From Hexactinellida sp. DTS-2022 (taxonomy: Eukaryota > Porifera > Hexactinellida): a DNA stretch of 64,000 bases. Made by a program: the position numbers and the translations under genes. Every line of letters begins with the position of its first letter. Positions within the stretch are counted from its first letter, which is position 1. This document shows positions 21,113 to 31,749 of the stretch, one piece after another. The DNA is taken from the NCBI GenBank assembly GCA_028753945.1, contig JAPNXP010000014.1, positions 2,790,001 to 2,854,000 of the forward strand. Reading direction: 5' to 3'. The notes under the pieces are model-generated. The model was given only the letters and a program-made list of their open reading frames with translations, did no database searches and had not been told where the DNA came from.

Positions 21113-22710
21113 AAATCTGATTTATCACAATAATTTGTAATGATAGACCTGAAAATGTATAACAGCTTTATAGGAATATGGTATCAAGGTATACATATCA
21201 CCTTTCAGAATTATATTATGTCATCATCTGATGACGTTATCTTAATTTATGATGCGATTTATCGTGTTTTTATTCTGCTTTTAACATACTACTCCGGTTC
21301 TAAGTGTTCAAAATTGCTACATAGTAATACTCAAAACTAGTTAAATAAAATGTATCGAAATTATAAATGGATGTTGACACATTCCTCGGTTGCCAGGGAA
21401 ACGTATATTTCTTAAAATGACTCCTTCCTCAAAAACTATCAATCTTAATTATACTAGGCTGGTACAGAAATACCCGCTGTGAATAATTACCTATTCATTA
21501 ATAATGCATTTTATAGCCTAACTCCGTTATTTTTGGGATATTGACTGCATTACCTAACACACTAAATCTCCCAAAGTGAACACCTCCAAGAAATGAACAA
21601 ATTCAAAATATGATCACTTTTTCTCAGCACCAAATTTCCCCATTGCTTTAGATACACAGTATGATAAATCATGAAAAGTGAATACCTCTCAAAAGTGAAC
21701 GTTTTGGTAGGTCCCCAGGGTGTTCACTTTCTAAAGGTTTACTGTAATGTATTCAGTGTTAAATGTTAATAATCTCATTCTGTTAAATGATTATTGAAGT
21801 TAGGCATATAAAATCTATTATCAAAGACTAGGATATTACCCATTGCTGATGTTTCTGTACTACCTAGTTTACAATAACAAAAATATTTTTTGAGTTATGA
21901 GTCATTTTACGAAATATACTTTCCCTGGCAGCCGAGGATTGTATCAACATTCCATATATAATTAGTGCAGCGACACAACCATACAATTGTTCATTTTTTT
22001 GAAAAAAGCACCAAAATTTGTACACATGTACTTTGATGTAGTGCGAACATTTTTGGATATTGAGGCAATCGAAAGAGTCTATATCGGCCATGACAGCTCG
22101 CCAAAGTAACCACGTCTGATAGTGTTCGCCGGACTTGTTACTCATAGCGTTGCTATACAAAAATTCTCCAAATATGGTATGTGATATATCAAATTATCTG
22201 AAATTTTACTTAGAAACTGAATTCAACAATAAAAATACGATATAACTCAATTTGAACAAGTTTCTATGGGAAACAAGTCCGGCGAACACTATCGGACGTG
22301 GTTACTTTGGCGAGCTGTCATGGCCGATATAGACACTCTTAATTGCCTCAATATCCAAAAATGTTCGCACTACATCAAAGTACATGTGTTTACAAATTTT
22401 GGTGCTTTTATCAAAAAATGAACAATCTGATGAAATTTATAGCTATGCCGCTGGACTAAATTACGATATATTTTATTGAATTAATTTTGAGTGCTCTATG
22501 TAGCAATTTTGAACTATATACTGCGATTATGTTAAAAGCAGCTATAAAAACACGATAATTCGCATCAAAAATTAAAAATTATGATAATGTCATCAAATAT
22601 GAAATATCATAATTCTGATGGGTTATATGTATACCTTGATACCATATTCCTATATAGTTGTAGTAAATTTTTCAGGTCTTTCATTGCTAATTATTGAGAT
22701 AAATCAGATT
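21113..22710. repeat. 1.6-kb imperfect palindrome upstream of the PNUTS gene
   Basis: The outer arms (about 21113-21340 and 22470-22710) are diverged reverse complements; for example AATCTGATTTATC at 21113 mirrors GATAAATCAGATT at 22710, and both hold the GGAATATGGTATCAAGGTAT block in opposite sense. Nested inner arms, 21986-22145 and 22264-22427, are much more similar. The left outer and inner arms are separated by about 0.6 kb, which includes a Tigger-like relic (about 21560-21745, AAAGTGAACACC / GTTCACTTTCTAAAGG). It may be a fold-back element or an old inverted duplication. No coding gene is seen in it. Confidence 0.75.
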
Positions 22711-22772
22711 CCCATTGGAAAACTGGACTCCTATTTTTCTATGTTGTTGCAGCATGTCTAGCTGTATTTAAA

Positions 22773-22954
22773 GTAAGTTGTGACTCATCTAATTTTCTGT
22801 CATGTTGAGCCTATTATTTATTAGTATATGTTTAATTGAGGATCTTTATCAGGCAATGTTTCCAGACTGTGTTTATGTGTGTCCGAATCTCGTAACCTTT
22901 GATTTAGTCTTTATTTTGTATTACCTATTTTAATATTCTTCTCTTTGTATTTAG
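22773..22954 (+). other. Probable 5' UTR intron of the PNUTS gene
   Basis: AAAGTAAGT at 22771 is a near-consensus donor. A pyrimidine-rich stretch ending TTTGTATTTAG (AG at 22953-22954) is a good acceptor 43 bases before the start codon. This suggests a short non-coding first exon ending at about 22772. It is a prediction from consensus only. Confidence 0.5.
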
Positions 22955-22997
22955 AGATCATTACATTTTGTTGTATTATGTTTTATCGGATATGAAA

Positions 22998-25088
22998 ATG
23001 TCTGGGGAAAATCCTATCGATTTGCTGTACCGTCTGGACCCTATTCTTGGAAACACCGGTTGCTTGCGTAGTTCGAATGATATCAACTTGTTAGTAAAAT
23101 TTATGGAAGGAAGTTCTTTGATGGTATATCAATGTACAGTAATTAATATACTCAAAAATACAAAAGCCCCTAGTACTTTAGAAAGATTTGTTGATTCAAA
23201 AGGCTGGGAATATCTTAGTAATTGGCTTAAAAATGCCAAAGATAGAAACGAAACCCCATTTCTTATTGAATTGATTCAAGTATTAGTGAAGTTTCCTCAG
23301 ACTATTGAAAGCCTAAAACAGGGGAACATTGGGAAAATCGTTAAACAACTGAGTAAAAATGATAATTTTGAATTACAAAATTTATCCAAAAATGTTCTTA
23401 TTAAATGGAAACGAATTTTGAAAGACAATCAGCGATCAACTAAGAATATTTACGATAAAACGCAAATCGAATCTATTGAAGGATCTACTATACCAAATCA
23501 AGATTATTTCAGCACCCAAGTTATTAACTCTGTTTCTTGTAAAGCAATTGCAAATCGAGTTGGCTCTATAGCTCCTAAACTTCATTCTTCTCAAATATCT
23601 GAGGACAATACTTACATTAACAAATTTGAAAAATCTGATTCTCAGAAATTATTTAGAATTACAAAATCCGTTCGAGAAGAAGTTGCAGTAAAAAAAGCTC
23701 GAGAGTATACAGAACCTGAATTAAAACATAACATGAGAGAATCTCAAAGTGACAAGGATACTGAAAGTTTTTCGCAGCATAAGATTCTCTCTAGCCCGAA
23801 TTCACTCAAGCATTCCAATTCGCCAACTGAATATCCAACCCTAAGTGATAAATTTTATGGAAATAAGCCAGAATTTTATAGTAATAAAAAATTATCGTCA
23901 AAGCTTTCAAGTAACTTGTTAGCTAAAAATATGTTGATGTCTTCTGTTAGAAGTTCTTCTGTTGAAAGCAAAAAGTTTTCTGCCGCCATTTTCGAATCAA
24001 CCAACAGGAAATCTTCTTTAAAGCGTATCCAGATTTCACCCAATCCTCAAAAGCTCGTTCCTGATAGGCCATCATATATTCTTGAAAGTTCTAATACATC
24101 TATAGAACATCATATATCTGCTGTTAACCAATTTGCTGAGAGTGATGATCTCTTATCCAATTATTTGATTACGAAAAGTAATTTGAGTACTCAATTCAAA
24201 CCCTTGGTACGGAAACATGTCACGTGGGCTCCTGATGAGACTCTTACCGAAGTTCGTTTTATAGAACTTGATGAAACTGAAATTAATTCAATCCAAGTTC
24301 ATGGGAGCTTTCATGATGCCATAAAACAAGAAAAACGTGCTGAGAGATCTGCTTTGGCTCATATTTTTGCGAATGATCGTATGCTTGCTTTGGTTCAATG
24401 GATCACTCCCAAATTAATTGAGTTTTTGGAACCACTGATTGAGAGTGGTTCTAAGAGTGAAGAATTCATGACTCAGTCAAATCGAGAATTATCTGTGTTA
24501 GCTTTACTGTTTCTAACAAAGGACTGCGCACCTGATGACCCTGGTGAACCCGACATAGAAGATATTCACATTTTTAAAGAACCCAAAATAATTCCCCTAT
24601 TTGAACCTGGAAAAGAACCCCAACAAGAAATTTCATCTTTATTTAGTGATTCATCCGTAAAATTACCATGCTCACTTCCCAGTAAGTTAATAGATTCTGA
24701 TCTACCAAGACCCACTTTACTAAGAACTGTTGCACCATTCCTACCTAACGTCCATCTCATTTCAGTTGCATCTCAAATTCCTATTATAAATTCTAATATC
24801 ATACCTGGTGGAACTTTACACCCAACTGCTAATCTGCCTAATAATTTTTATCCTCGCAATCAGTCAATGAGATCATTTAATCCGAAATCCCTTCTACTAC
24901 CCAATACTCAGTTTAGTAGATTTATTCGTCCAATTAATCAGATTGCCAAAGGACCTGTCAATACATTTTCGAGGTCAAGCTTTAAGAATTTAGGAAAAGG
25001 TCGAGGTCGAGGAAAAAAAACTAAATTATGTCAGCACTATCTCAACGGTTTCTGTAAGAAAGGAGAGTCTTGCGATTATCTTCATTAA
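22998..25088 (+). CDS. PNUTS / PPP1R10 homologue (PP1 nuclear targeting subunit)
   Basis: The 696-residue protein has the three landmarks of PNUTS in order. Residues 1-145 form a TFIIS N-terminal (LW) domain resembling the vertebrate protein, with NPIDLLYRLDPILGNTG at the start, then LERFVDSKGWEYLSNWL and KQLSKNDNFELQNLSKNVL. Residues 404-430 hold the PP1-binding RVxF-type motif KHVTW (Lys406-Trp410) followed by the diagnostic LDETE acidic block. The last 20 residues are a CCCH zinc finger (CQHYLNGFCKKGESCDYLH) after a GRGRGK basic stretch. In animals PNUTS recruits protein phosphatase 1 to chromatin and to the RNA polymerase II termination machinery. I prefer the ATG at 22998 over those at 22968 and 22992 because the LW domain begins there. 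The coding sequence has no intron, which is unusual for this gene in most animals, and shows no damage. The middle (150-400) is Ser/Asn-rich and disordered-looking. Downstream, no canonical AATAAA is close to the stop. Confidence 0.92.
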   Translation: MSGENPIDLLYRLDPILGNTGCLRSSNDINLLVKFMEGSSLMVYQCTVINILKNTKAPSTLERFVDSKGWEYLSNWLKNAKDRNETPFLIELIQVLVKFPQTIESLKQGNIGKIVKQLSKNDNFELQNLSKNVLIKWKRILKDNQRSTKNIYDKTQIESIEGSTIPNQDYFSTQVINSVSCKAIANRVGSIAPKLHSSQISEDNTYINKFEKSDSQKLFRITKSVREEVAVKKAREYTEPELKHNMRESQSDKDTESFSQHKILSSPNSLKHSNSPTEYPTLSDKFYGNKPEFYSNKKLSSKLSSNLLAKNMLMSSVRSSSVESKKFSAAIFESTNRKSSLKRIQISPNPQKLVPDRPSYILESSNTSIEHHISAVNQFAESDDLLSNYLITKSNLSTQFKPLVRKHVTWAPDETLTEVRFIELDETEINSIQVHGSFHDAIKQEKRAERSALAHIFANDRMLALVQWITPKLIEFLEPLIESGSKSEEFMTQSNRELSVLALLFLTKDCAPDDPGEPDIEDIHIFKEPKIIPLFEPGKEPQQEISSLFSDSSVKLPCSLPSKLIDSDLPRPTLLRTVAPFLPNVHLISVASQIPIINSNIIPGGTLHPTANLPNNFYPRNQSMRSFNPKSLLLPNTQFSRFIRPINQIAKGPVNTFSRSSFKNLGKGRGRGKKTKLCQHYLNGFCKKGESCDYLH

Positions 25089-25671
25089 TATTTATTATAT
25101 CTTTGTTGATTAATTACTTTAAGTTTGTATTATAAGTTTGAAGGATGTTATTTTAAACCATAAATACACCTTTACAAAGGTGATTGGTCAAAAATTTGTC
25201 ACGATTTTCAATTAAACAAATTTTCACCAAGCTCTAGAGTCTATACTCTGGGCATTGGAGGAAAGGTGTGGGGGCTTGCGTTCTTGCCATCCCGGAATTT
25301 TTAGTATATTTTTTCCTGGATGTTTTGGGTATTTAAAGCATTTTTTATTTTTGAATGATATGACCGATTATTGCAGTACTGTTTGATTACCTTTGTAGAT
25401 AATTCTAAATTATATTTGCGCTGCAGTAACCCGAATGCTGTATTATTATTTACTATCCGCATGCCGTATTAAAAGAATGGCTCACGACAGATATATTCTA
25501 ACCAAACTTCTACCTTTATATTTTGAATTTATATAAAAATTATCTGCCTGTGACACCTAGTGTAGCAGTTGATATCTATGAGCTCTGCTTTTTGTTGGAA
25601 TTTTAAATTAGGATTATATCTTATTCTTGGATTATAATTTAAGCAGAGCCAAAACCTAAATAAACCTAGCC
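25089..25671. other. Downstream flank of PNUTS, no gene seen
   Basis: Presumed 3' UTR and intergenic DNA. No repeat boundary is clear before the P-like end at 25672. Confidence 0.4.
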
Positions 25672-26211
25672 CATAGCCTACTCTATAAGGCCTAACAGTA
25701 ACCAGGGACTTCTTTATTATAGGGACTGTAAACTTCGTTTTACCGTAAATTAGCGTAGGTCTAAAACAGTATTGTTACTTATTGATATCCCGTAATCCGC
25801 TAATGCTAAACACAGGAAATGTATTATTGTCGTATAGGAAGTAATATTTTGGGAGTCCAACGGTCATATTGGTTTATCGAAAATATTTTTGGAATGTAAG
25901 TTGTACGATTTTCACACCCTTCCATTTATGGTAATATTGTTAAAATCTCGATATTAGTTAACTTTATCCATATGAAACTTATTATTGGCGATTGGGAAAT
26001 GGGAATTCATATATAGGGACTTCGTAGATCACCTTGATTTACCTAAGGCGTTCCCCTTGGCCTATAATATTATTTTGGCACTCTCCACAGGTGGATTGCC
26101 CCGACCCTGTTTTGTAGTTTAGCTAATTCTTACCTATCAAATATCTGTAATTATGGTGTCTATTAAAAAATCTTGATAAGTTTCTTTCAAATCTATTCCT
26201 TTTTATTCTTT

Positions 26212-26834
26212 CAAGCTGGATTCGGTTAACAAGTTAACCGGTTAACCGTTGCTGACATCTGTTAAACGTTTAGAGATTTTATTAACCAGTTAGCCTTTAT
26301 TTTGAATAACAGCAGAGTTATTAATTTGGAAATTAATAATAATAATAATAATAATAATTTGTGCGAGTAAACAAGTACAATAATAGAAAGTACTGCCTGA
26401 GGAGGCTTAAGCACATCAAGACTAAATAACAGAATTCAGAATACAAAAAGAAATATTAAGATAGGGTAAATGGCAGTAAAAGAGATAGGTAAATAAAGAA
26501 ATGTAAAAGAGAATGGGAAACTGGAAAATTCAAGGAATAGTCTGGGGGATAAAGTATTAAATTTTTTGTATTTTTTCAGAATATGTAGTCCTAAATCCAT
26601 TTCTCATCACCACTTAATAAATTTTATTGGACAACATAGATTTAAATTTACCAAAAGCTCGAAATGTATCAGTTAATTTACTTATGCCGTTATACTTTAT
26701 GCACCTGAGTCTTATTCTGTAGTATAATCAAATTTTTATAAAGGATTTATTGTATTTGAATAGCATGGGCGGTTAACCGGTTAACCGTGAAATTGTAACC
26801 GTTGCCTCAGATCGGTTTGCCAACCCCATCCTTG
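26212..26834. mobile_element. MITE in the loop of the fold-back element
   Basis: The termini CAAGCTGGATTCGGTTAAC and its mirror ending CCCCATCCTTG are imperfect inverted repeats. GGTTAACCGGTTAACC palindromes lie near both ends (26232 and 26770). An (AAT)n microsatellite lies at about 26330-26357. The flanks share ATTCT, with no clean 8-mer. Confidence 0.55.
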
Positions 26835-27338
26835 ATTCTGACTAATCCTAATGATTATGATAAATAAATTCAGATAATAAATAATCCCATCCTCTGAATT
26901 TATTTATCATAATGTTAATTTTTAGGAATTGTCAAAATCAAAAGGAATAGATTTGAAAGAAACTTATCATGATTTTTTAATAAACACCATAATTACAGAT
27001 ATCTGATAGGTAAGAATTAGCTAAACTACAATACAGGGTCGGGGCAATCCTCCTGTGGAGTGCCAAAATAATAATATAGGCCAAGGGGAACGCCTTAGGT
27101 AAATCAATGTGATCTACTGAGTCCCTAAATATAAATTCTCATTTCCCATTCGCCAATAATTAATTTAATATGGATAAAGTTAACTAATCTCGAGATTTTA
27201 ACAATATTACCATATATTGGAAAGGTGTGAACATCGCACAACTTACATTCCACAAATATTTTCGATAAACTAATATCACCGTTGGACTCCCAAAATATGA
27301 CTTCCTATACGAAAATGATACATTTCATATGTATAAAG

Positions 27339-27582
27339 CAAGGTTCAAACCGAATACTGATATATTTGGTTGAATCGAATATTATTTGCCGAATAGTTGA
27401 TATTTGGTTGCCAACCTGATATCAGTATTCGGTATTCGGTTGCCAACCTGATATCACTATTCGGTACACGAATATTATCAGTATTCGTATTCGGTTGACG
27501 TCACCGAATATTATCAGTATTCGTATTCGGTAGGGAAACTATTCATGGATACTGATATTCGGTTCGAGCGGTTTCAACCTTG
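27339..27582. mobile_element. hAT-like MITE in the right arm of the fold-back element
   Basis: CAAGGTTCAAACCGAATAC at the left mirrors GGTTTCAACCTTG at the right. Flanks GTATAAAG and GTATGAAG differ at one base (8-bp duplication). The interior repeats ATCAGTATTCGTATTCGGT. Confidence 0.75.
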
Positions 27583-29294
27583 GTATGAAGGTAACCAATC
27601 TCGAGATTTTAACAATATTACCTTAAATAGAAAGGTGTGAACATCGCATAACTTACATTCCACAGATATTTTCGATAAACCAATATGACCGTTGGACTCC
27701 CAAAATATGACTTCCTATACAACAATAATACATTTCCTGTTCCTAGCATTTGCGGATTACGGGATATCAATAAGTAACAATACTGTTTTAGTCCTACGCT
27801 AATTTTAGCGTAAAACGAAGTTTACCGTCCCTATATTAAAAATTCCCTGCAGTAACCTTGAAATTATGGACTAAGGATGAACTAATAGATGGTAATATTT
27901 AACCAACCACAATATTTCACCCATATTTCTATTTATAATGAACCACATTTTTTTTGTTACAACTACCCCACTAAATACTATGTTTTAATTTTTACTTATT
28001 ATTAGCCTCTCTCTTTATATATTTTGCCATTTTCTTGTCCACTTACTGTTCCTATTCACTTCTAACTATTAGATTCGTTTACATTATTCCCAGCAGTTGC
28101 TCAGATGATCGAATTCCTATATTCAGGATGCCTGAATATCCACCAGAACTCAGACAAGCTTGGATACCGGCTCTTCACCGAGAGGATATTGATGACCTGA
28201 AGGTAGTCAACGTATGCGTGAAGCATTTTCGAGAAGAAGATGTCGAAGTTACTCACAAAGTTCCCAATGGAGACGGAACTTTTACTGAAATACCTCGTGC
28301 AAAGCCCAAGTTGAGAGACGACTCAGTTCCCTGCTTGCTTCATGGTTGTCCATCCTACTATTCTTCAACCTCAACAACCAAACGGACTCGCTTGTCGTAT
28401 GACGCAAAAAGAAGAAGAATTGATTAATCAGACACTACAGCTTAGCTTACTATCTGAGAGTGAGGAGAAACATAAGTCCATCATCAGAAATATATAGGAT
28501 CTACAAGCTAAGTTAATCTTTATGCATTACCTGATAATTGGTTAGTATGGCATCCTGATAATCATAATACTAGGTTCATTCAACCCAACATGGTTGATAG
28601 GACTGTTTCTGTCGATGTATTTCTGGAAGTAAATAATTTTTCATCTGTATCCGCCTGGTTCCATGGACAAAGTATTCCCCTTTCGGTAAATTCAATTAAT
28701 GATATTCGACAAATGAATCTATACTGCATGAAATCTCCTTAAAATCTGTCTCTGATTCTAGTTGTAACTCACATTCATACCATATTACTTTTGCCAAAAA
28801 CATATAAATAATGTTATTGATGATTTAGCGCTTATCGACGGACCTACATACAATTATTCAGATTTAGCTAAGCTTCAATTTAGCCTCTGTCAATTAGATA
28901 ATACATTTATTCCTAAAAACAGGCGAAGATACAATATCATTACACAAATTATGTCCATTAAGACTCATCTCATTTCTGCAGCTTGTTATATTTTATCTTC
29001 AGGGTTTAGAATGTATTACTCTACCACATGTCCATACATTAGATAAGTTGTATTCTTCCTTCGGTCTTGAAAATGATTTTAGCACTTATCTCACCCAGGC
29101 TACATCTTGCTTTAGTTCCGAGGAAAAAATGTAATCATTCAAATGGATGAAATCCATGTTATATCTGATATTGCTTATAAAAGGGGGGAAATATTGCACC
29201 AAATTTGAACCCTGAGGATCCGACGAGAACTGTATTCGCGATTATGGTGTCTAGTTTGCATAGGAAATGGTCTTGCATTACCCGTTTGTTACTA

Positions 29295-29477
29295 CAGGTA
29301 ACCTCCCAAAGCGGCACCTCCGAGTAGCCGCAACCTCCGAGAAGCGGCACAAAATCATTCTCCCGATGGGTGCCGCTTTTGGAGTTTTACCCTATGAGTA
29401 ACCTCCCAAAGCGGCAAACTCCGAGAAGCGGCACAAAATCATTCTCCCGATGGGTGCCGCTTTGGGAGGTTTACCTG
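29295..29477. mobile_element. Tigger-like MITE, internally duplicated, in copy B
   Basis: Termini CAGGTAACCTCCCAAAGCGG and CCGCTTTGGGAGGTTTACCTG are inverted repeats flanked by TA (29293-29294 and 29478-29479). Copy C (about 31970) has the same place uninterrupted with a single TA, which proves the insertion. The element is close to a tandem dimer: AAGCGGCACAAAATCATTCT occurs twice. Confidence 0.9.
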
Positions 29478-29684
29478 TATGTGCATCTATCTCAGCTAAA
29501 AAAATCTTACCCACTATCAAATCTTGTATAATCGAAATTGAGCATTGTATTTAAAGGTCCAAATAATTTCTACCGATAACTACCCATTGAATGTAAACTT
29601 GTTTAAATTGTTTTCTCTTAGTGGAAAGCTGGAAACTAGAGTACCCCACCCTTTTGATGAAAATAGATCTCTCTTCCTTACATT

Positions 29685-29980
29685 CACGGTACGTGGTAGG
29701 TATACCGATGATATAATTAGGTATAACTAATTATACCAAATTAGGAATAGTTTCGGTATAACAATCTATACTTACATTACACATATGATATACCTACATC
29801 CATACTACCTTAATACTGGAAATTTACGTGGTATATTGTGTATAATAATATTGCTATATTCTAGGTGTAATGTTGGGAATATTTAATAAATATTAAGCAT
29901 AAGGCAGTATACCGAAACAGGATACTAATTTGGTATATTTAGTTATACCTCATTATACCATCGGTATACCACGTACCGTG
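29685..29980. mobile_element. hAT-like MITE in copy B, 8-bp TSD
   Basis: CACGGTACGTGGTAGGTATA at the left mirrors TATACCACGTACCGTG at the right. CTTACATT is exactly duplicated (29677-29684 and 29981-29988). The empty site with one CTTACATT is present in copy C at about 31762-31776. The interior is rich in GGTATA and TATACC. Confidence 0.92.
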
Positions 29981-31064
29981 CTTACATTTGATTTTGTCCA
30001 TATATTGAAAAGTATACGCAATAATTGGTTAAAGATGCTTGGCAGGATTTACCTGACAAATCTGGTAAATTGATTAAGCAAACGTATACTAGTTTTAGAC
30101 ACGCCTGTACTGCCTTACCACTTATAACTAACCATCTAACTGAATATTGTGGCTTTTTTTACGTATTATCATCCTTTTTGCAAACTGACCCTTTGGAACA
30201 CCATTTTGGACTCTACCGTATGATGTCGGGTTCGAATTACCATATTTCTTACATTATGATTCTTGAAACCGAGAGTAGTCTTAAACTTTCTAGTATATTA
30301 AACATGTTTGCAGACCAACAAGACGCTTTCCAAACGATTCAGACATTTGTAAAGTCTTTTTTTACCCCCTCTGATACATCTAGTGATGCTGGCATAGCTG
30401 TAATGCCTTTTCTTGATGAAATTGACGATCTATCATCCATTAGATGCTCTCAACAAATCCTTCAGTCGTTAGCTTTTATCGCAGGTTACACGGTCCATAA
30501 GTTCTTAAAAATATCTCCGGAATGCCATGTGTGCACTGATACTTTAACTTATGATAAAGAATTTGTTTTTGATGTTGAATCACAAAGTGAGTTTAAGCTC
30601 TTACAATTAACAGATCGGGGAGGACTTAAGTATCCGTCTGAGCTTGTTCTTACTGCAGTTATAACTTTATGGAAGATAATGATTGCAATAGAAAACAATA
30701 TTCAGCTGTTGACTTTGCTTGTAGACGGTCCTCCTAGAAGATTATTAGTAGAACTCACCTTGATATACATGGAAAATGATGATGATATTGCTATCTGGAA
30801 ATTAAATTGTATTAATTGCGATGTGTACAGTTGGAGTATTTTGAGCAAGTTAATCTTTACTGCTTGCTAATTGTTTTCTTGCCAATAAAATTAACAACTA
30901 CAACTCCTCTGTGCTTCAAATAGGTATCGATAAACGTAAATTGTAAAAATTATCATGAATTATTGTTTACCATTACATAATATTAATGTTGTTAGCACTT
31001 AATTTCTTTATATTTGTATCTTAGATTACGCGCTATCAAGTATACTTAATTGTCAAGTGATGTG

Positions 31065-31110
31065 AATTTGAGAGAGATGAGAGAGAGATGAGAGAGAGAG
31101 AGAGGAGTTC
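31065..31110. repeat. (GA)n-type microsatellite
   Basis: GAGAGAGATGAGAGAGAGAT-type tract just beyond the transposase 3' end of copy B, still inside the element. Confidence 0.85.
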
Positions 31111-31385
31111 CAAGACATGTTGTGTTTCGTATATGTGTTGTGTATTACAGTAGTTTAAATGTTTGTATTTTGGATGTAGGTTGACTTATTATCATTAAAA
31201 TATATTAATTCCAAATAAATGTATGGGTTTATTCTTCACTGATATACTAGGTTGGAAAATATTTGACTTGAGATACACTTAAGTACTTTTATGTTCACTC
31301 ACATAAGATTATTCTATTCCTAAAGTCCATCTATTACCGCATCCATGGTACATCTACTGTTAGGCCTTATATAGAGTAGGCTATG

Positions 31386-31577
31386 CTCAGAGGAATGAGA
31401 ATTAAGAATCCGGGGAACACTTCAGTGATGTCGAAATGGATAACGAAGAACTTACGACTCCGGAAGTTAGAAGATCGACACGTAAGAAGAAAGCCCCTTA
31501 TTGGTTCCCTGACTACGTCAGTCATGGCACCCCGCTCTCTGGAAATTTACCTGAATCCTTTTGAGGGGAAAGTAATA
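31386..31577 (+). pseudogene. Ty3/gypsy pol 3' end and polypurine tract
   Basis: Translation around 31440-31565 gives NEELTTPEVRRSTRKKKAPY and PDYVSHGTPLSGNLPES followed by a stop, a charged tail typical of Ty3/gypsy pol C-termini. GAGGGGAAAG (31563-31572) is a polypurine tract directly before the LTR at 31578. The bulk of this retroelement is on the opposite strand at 33594-37718, so this piece has been separated and flipped. It starts at CTCAGAG (31386-31392), the target duplication of the second P-like insertion. Confidence 0.8.
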
Positions 31578-31749
31578 TGTTATGAGATTCTGCAAGGATA
31601 ATTATTAGTGAACCATGAGTTAAACAATTAATAGTTAACTACTTAATAGAGATCATCATAGTGTGAGATTACTTCGTATACTAAATACTTCTCTATACTT
31701 GTACTTGTATATTTTAGTTAATTATATATAACTGATATACTTCACAACA
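31578..31749 (+). repeat. Ty3/gypsy LTR, 3' copy (displaced by inversion)
   Basis: The sequence runs TGTTATGAGATT...CACTTCACAACA-like, with TG...CA ends, and is about 172 bp. It is inverted relative to the LTR at 37719-37895, to which it is closely similar. The next four bases, ATAT, match the four after the other LTR and are the likely target duplication in the P-like element. Confidence 0.85.

Larger units (their letters stand above)
25703..27849. mobile_element. Fold-back DNA element with about 500-bp inverted repeats
   Basis: The left arm starts CAGGGACTTCTTTATTATAG and continues to about 26205. The right arm (about 26930-27849) is its reverse complement, ending AATTCCCTG. CAGTAAC flanks both ends (25696-25702 and 27850-27856), a 7-bp target duplication like those of the P-like elements; the uninterrupted site is visible in copy C near 33550. 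The right arm contains a partial second copy of about 150 bp of itself (27180-27330 versus 27597-27740), separated by the MITE at 27339. No coding region is recognised. Confidence 0.85.
28035..30957 (+). pseudogene. THAP-domain P-like transposase, copy B
   Basis: The THAP region (28035-28427) retains FRMPEYPPELRQAWIPALHR, VVNVCVKHFREEDVEVTHKV and CLLHGCPSYYSS. A short deletion between two CCCAGATG-like repeats removed the first zinc-ligand cysteine region, which copy C still has. The initiating ATG is also replaced (ATT). Following blocks decay at 28440-29150 (LQFSLCQLDNTFIPKNRRRY), then QMDEIHV at about 29140, STDNYPLNVNLFKLFS at 29560, and a deletion to 30025-30870, an intact 281-residue frame with PLEHHFGLYRMMSGSNYHIS, LQSLAFIAGYTVHKFLK and CHVCTDTL. 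The tail ends in KRKL near 30945. It is non-functional. Confidence 0.85.
25672..31385 (+). mobile_element. P-element-like transposon, copy B (recombinant of two elements)
   Basis: The left end CATAGCCTACTCTATAAGGC (25672) and right end ending AGAGTAGGCTATG (31385) are the inverted repeats of the copy A subfamily. The two flanks do not match each other. Instead the right flank CTCAGAG matches the flank of the C copy at 33587. I read B as the 5' part of one element joined by homologous recombination to the 3' part of a second. It carries four insertions: a 2.1 kb fold-back unit and MITEs at 29295 and 29685 among them. Confidence 0.8.
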
